64,000 nucleotides of DNA from Membranipora membranacea (lineage: Eukaryota; Bryozoa; Gymnolaemata; Cheilostomatida; Membraniporidae): positions 6,634,001 to 6,698,000 of the forward strand of contig OU612072.1 in NCBI GenBank assembly GCA_914767715.1, written 5' to 3'. Below, in pieces: positions 59,458-64,000 of this stretch. Positions within the stretch are counted from its first letter, which is position 1, and every line of letters begins with the position of its first letter. Below the pieces are notes generated by a model, which was not told the origin of the DNA, did not search any database, and saw only the letters and a program-made list of their open reading frames with translations. A program made the translations under genes and the position numbers.

Positions 59458-62400
59458 TCATTCATGGTTATGGATAAGATTTGCTTGTTTGACCACATAT
59501 ATATTTTTCTTTTTATCGTATCCCAATCGCAGCACAAATGGGCAATCTATTTTGGTGGTTTTCGTATCCCTGATGCCTTTACCCTTTGGCTTTGATTTAG
59601 GTCCAAATTGACATGAATATTTAACTCGATCATAAGGCCGCAAAATATAATCATAATTTGTTTTCAGTTTGTGTGCATCATTGACAACTAAATGTACATT
59701 TTCATTATCGGAATATGCTTTTTTTCGCTGCAAAAAGTCAGCAAAACAAGTAAACTCCATACCTTGACCGAACCAATACTCAATACCTCGTAATTCAGCC
59801 TCGTTAGAATCTTCCGCATCTGTATCCGAGTTCATCTCCCCAGCTCCACCTCCTCCACTGAGAGTACATCTGACAGGCATCTGCAATAAAATCCTTTTAC
59901 TTTACAATGTGGTAGTAAGGTAGGAGATAATAAAGGGCGTAGAGATCCTGTCACAACGCAAAAAAAACCTAGTATGAAATCAAGCAACAAAACAGTCGAA
60001 CGCAGCACTGATGCGATGACAGGTATGAGCAGTCAAGAATCAATCTTTGAACATAACGTAACATCTTTGTACATAACAGTTGCAAAACTGGTGCCATCTC
60101 TTCACAAACAAGAATAATGAGATAGCTAAAATCCTTTATGTACCTGTATCAAAGATCTGTTTTGGCGCCATGTCCTTCTTTTCGTGCCGTTCCTCCGCTG
60201 GCTTACAGGCTTTCCCGTTGGAGCAGTCACAGATGACATGTCCTAAAACATATATATCATTATTATAATGTGTCATATATATATATATATATTAACTGAG
60301 ATGTCGGATACTGTTATCATTATTATAAATCAGCTTATTGGGGTGGTCCAACGTGGCTACAACCATCATCAATATATGATCAAGGTTAAAGGAAGAACAA
60401 ACTCACAGGCTGAATGGGTTGGAAACCTTTTTGTAAACAACACAACCCCAAAAAAACTCACCTGATCGTTGACCGGACTTGTATCAGCTAGTACACTGTA
60501 TCTGTTACTACATGAGAATGAACTGATCGGTGTCTTTGTAGTCAAGTCTCTATGATGCTGAAAGGAAGAATTGGTTGGTTTCAGCTCAAAAATGACTTCA
60601 ATCACACAGGAAACTTAAGCAAACACCTTCACGTACATCTCACACAGTGGTGTAAATAGTAGCATATTATTATAAACTAAACAAATCTGTATTCCGGTGA
60701 GGTGAGAGAGGAAAATTTGGTGTAACAGTATTAGGAGTAATAAAAAACCATCATCAAGAATTTTACTTTCTACTTACTCTTCGCATTTTCTTAAGTGAGT
60801 GCGGGGCTACTGTTGGTGCATGAGACACAGTGAAGCGAGGTGCTCCGATGGAACTCACAACAGAGGCTGAGGGTGTCGGTAGTAATGCAGTTCCTCTAAA
60901 TCTCTGAAGAAAAAAATTTGAGAAAAACATAACAGGCCAGAAGCAAACAAGCCGTGTCATCCCATGATTTCATTCGCAATCACACACTACATCCAAATAT
61001 CAGTGAACCAAAAATTTTCAAAGATGTAGAACATTATGGACACCAGGAATAATGGACAATCAAAATGTTATAGATTAAATTATTTCTGATCAAAAAATTC
61101 ATAGTCATCTTCTCATACAAAAAGAGCAGACGACTCCCTGATGTGAAGTATCAGTTTGCACAGCTTCGAATATCCTAGAGGAAGATGAATTCACCATTAT
61201 GATTGAAATAGTCTGGTTGCTTGGTTGCTGATGGATTTTCTTTCGTAACAGTAAGAACTAGAAAACTGCATTATTTTCTCATGTCATTAGGTTTTTTTAA
61301 TATGAAGAAGGCCGATGCGTTTCAAACTCCGCATCAGAGACAGTGATCAAGTCTAAAAATGGTAGAGTATTGGCAACAGGGGGTTAAACTATAAACTTAC
61401 TTACCGAAACTGTCACTGGCAGGCTTCGCCAAGATGACACCTTCTTTCTGAACAATGTTTCATCACTTCGGTGAGGTCTTGGTGGAGGTATCCCTAGTGG
61501 AGGGAACTCAATCGATTCGGCCACAGCAGGTGCTGACATCGACAGCGTTGGTGAATCCAGAACTGGTGTTTGTAGCAGCACACGTTTGAGACTCTGAAAC
61601 AGAAATAATAATAAATAATGGTAAATCATCAACCTTAATACAGGCATGCATATGTTCTCAGTCTTTTGGTGAAAATAATCAGTCTCAATCTATGATATGA
61701 GCCACAGTAATAACGTAAAAGTTGCTTCATAAAATATGTCTGGTCACACACATCAACTAACCTGAAAACTCAGATAGAAAACATATTGCATGAGGATAGA
61801 TAAAGTGATTTCAATCTTTTGGGACAAATATGTCCAAACTTCAGCGCCCAATTATCACGTCATATAGAGAGAACAAACGACTCCATATACTTATATCATA
61901 CACACACATATATATGTGTATATATAATAGCACATACATATATCGTAAAATAGGATAGTTCAATCACAATAACCTCTTCCACTCCCTACTGATATAACTA
62001 AACTTCCCTATAACACAACCCTTGACTCACAAAACTGACATTACTGAATTTCATTCAAAAGCTAGATCCCAATAAAAAATCAGCACCTTTTTTTCGCCAG
62101 TATTCTAGTCTCCAGTATTCTAGCCACTATTCCGCAAGATAACTGTCACACACACACATGTCAATCCACTTCAGAAAGGTAATTATACCCAATCATAAAA
62201 TATATTGAGCACCAGCATTAGAGACATTAATAAATGTCTTCAATAAATTTAAGTTAGAAAAAACCATCAATACCATCCCACCAACCAATACAGCTATGGT
62301 CAAATACTGTAAAATATAAATGTAAAGCTCACCACATGCCCCTTAGCGTAAGACGCAATCTCAACAGCCAGGTAGTAACTCCCATCTCTGTTCAAGTGTA

Positions 62401-62878
62401 ATCCATCTCTTCCAAACAGACGTCTGTCACTACTAAAGTGGGAGCGATGATCTAGAACAGAAATGTTAGAGCACGAGAGCAATCTGTTTAACTCTGTCAC
62501 GTTTCTATTGAACCTAACTAACTGAGCAGCAGAGAGTGAGTACCAACAGTTAGAAAACAAGTTCTCCCACCTCCTAAACAACATACTAATGCAGAGCTGG
62601 GTCCCTGCAGGCATAAGAGCATTTAGAGCGCATAACTTGTTGTAGAGTGCATAAACTGAGACCCCTTTTGCTAGGTCGTTAGTTCCTACATGCACAACAA
62701 CCAATTTGTGACGCGCCTCTACGTGCTCCTCTACCCACTGAAACACCGAGTCCACACCTTTCCCAGGCAGGGAGACAACCTCAAGATCACACCTAACATC
62801 GCCCACATACTTAACTAATGAATCCCCAACAACGAGCACTGCAGACTCACTGCCACTAAAAACAGGTCCTCTCGCCAT
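59458..62878 (-). CDS. SGNH hydrolase spliced to a MULE transposase N-terminus (composite transposon gene)
   Basis: Minus-strand exons are 62333-62878, 61405-61593, 60778-60903, 60462-60557, 60144-60242 and 59458-59880 (TGA). All are flanked by AG and GT, and every length is a multiple of three, so the frame is kept: 493 codons. Exon 1 is an SGNH domain (Ser20 in GDSL, GTND, DGLHLN with Asp158 and His161). Exons 2-5 encode Ser/Pro-rich linkers (LPVTVS, PPLGIPPPRPH). Exon 6 starts ATG CCT and carries the MULE/FAR1-like zinc cluster (YSCQFG, CPFVLRLGYDKKKNIYVV, HNH). The last exon may also start translation itself. Fusion of an esterase-like domain to a MULE is inferred from phases; no transcript evidence is available. 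Confidence 0.65.
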
Positions 62879-63504
62879 ACCAATGAAATGAATAGCCTGT
62901 AGTGAAAACTACTGAGTGAAACCTCGATTACTATTCTCAATGAATGGGAGTAAGACAAAGTTGCAAGTTACTTAGCCCTTTATAGAAGCACTGATAGATA
63001 ATATCCTCAGGATGTGTCCACCACGAGCATCAGATAAGTTCTGAAATAAAATTGCACAAATCAAGTCTTATACTAAACACACTCCACTCACAACTCTACC
63101 TAAGCTTTTTTAATTCTCATGTTGGTTGAGGGGGATTAATGTAGAGTGAATCTGCCCTACATTCTGCTAATCCTCCACCCCAAAATATGAATGTCAAAGG
63201 TAAGAGCTAATTAGTCATAGAATACAATAGGTTTGGTAACTCAGCAAAGATCAAAGCAAGCTGGTATACATAATATAATCAACTCTGCCAAATGTTATCC
63301 CTTACCTTTAGAAACTTATGCGGGTACCAAAAGCTGATCAACATTGGATTAATCAGAACTCAGTTTCCACCTTTTTTCATATTTTCCTGTTTCCAGCTGT
63401 CAGGCTCACATCCTGTAGGTTTAAGATTATTGGCATTTTTACTTGGGTATGTAACACCACATCTTGTGAAAGTGACCAAAACAAGGTAGTTACATCCCGG
63501 TGCA
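62879..63504. other. 5' flank of the composite gene
   Basis: 62900-62960 (ACTACTGAGTGAAACCTCGA) matches the flank of SGNH copy 1. 63425-63500 is the direct repeat of 57826-57900. Both point to tandem duplication of the SGNH unit. No exon is seen. Confidence 0.5.
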
Positions 63505-63960
63505 AATAACCCTCAGTTTCAGGACATGCTGTGCCATCTCTACAGCTAGGCAGATGCTCTCAGAGCAGTATATATGAAGCCCTCCATTGCAAATGTACTA
63601 CGGTTGTTAGTGAAACACTCTAGTTAGCCTGGAACAAAAAAAAGTCAGATTTGGCAAACAGTTTTATGTAAAAACGTCTTAGTGAACCCAGCAGGGGAAA
63701 GCTAGTACCAACAGTCAGGCCTAAACAACTCTCTAACACACAGATGTACTCAGTATGGCAAGGCATTTAGAGCACACCAACTGTCTTGAACAGATGCACC
63801 TTTGCTAGTGATGTCGTTTATTCCAAATTGTACTAAAAAAAGTATTTGCGCTCCCCTAAGTTCTCCCACACACACTGAGCTACACTCTATACCCCCTCTC
63901 ATGCAATGAAATAATCTCCAAACCGCATCAAACCTCTAACATACTAAATTTGTATGTATA
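63505..63960 (-). pseudogene. Decayed SGNH hydrolase copy 3
   Basis: The minus strand shows the same order as the intact copies (GTATGTTAGAGG, GAGGGGGTATAGAGTGTAGC, ACTAGCAAAGGTGCATCTGTT, GTGTTAGAGAGTTGTTTAGG) but with stops and frameshifts in every frame. The GTND and GDSL blocks are lost or mutated. It runs toward the window edge and may continue beyond it. Confidence 0.7.
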
Positions 63961-64000
63961 AGAGGAACCCGTTTTTGCTAGATTTCTAGAGTCTGCCCCA

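Overview
The window is eukaryotic, almost certainly a marine or otherwise invertebrate animal genome. Coding sequence is split by short GT-AG introns, the DNA is AT-rich, and recent DNA transposons, rolling-circle elements, tRNA-derived repeats and non-LTR fragments are dense. The species cannot be named from sequence alone. All exon coordinates, frames and phases below were read by eye from splice sites and paralogue comparison.

Host genes. Three paralogues encode short RING plus TRAF-type zinc-finger proteins: gene A (+, 3156-8542, first exon not found), gene B (-, 24579-29773) and gene C (-, 46869-50814). The exon pattern is shared; the TRAF-finger exon is 132 bp in all three. A and B are convergent, and their last exons lie in a long inverted duplication (8447-9857 and 22172-24683). 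B and C point the same way and also share intron sequence, so they look like a more recent pair.

Mobile DNA. From the left: two tandem hAT-type MITEs sharing the 8-bp site CTCTAGAT (783-2336); a 46-bp element consisting of terminal inverted repeats only (7692-7737) and its 1.08-kb relative (23244-24327), both with 7-bp target duplications; a cluster of PIF/Harbinger MITEs (10101-10620); and beside it a 9.4-kb autonomous-looking PIF/Harbinger element (10631-20008) with a trihelix/AT-hook partner gene (+) and a DDE transposase gene (-). Between genes B and C lies a 14.3-kb block (30344-44633) of about 13 nested Helentron/HINE-like rolling-circle copies filled with 141-bp satellite units. Its head and tail termini co-vary, so the order of nesting can be partly worked out.

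Right end (51.3-64 kb). This holds a histone-type 3' stem-loop without a gene, a tRNA-derived SINE, two non-LTR reverse-transcriptase remnants, and a transposon-derived locus on the minus strand. In that locus an SGNH-hydrolase exon splices in frame through four small exons into a MULE-type transposase that has lost its catalytic centre, followed by a Ulp1-like cysteine protease with a PHD finger. A second SGNH copy (56894-57442) is intact and a third (63505-63960) is decayed.
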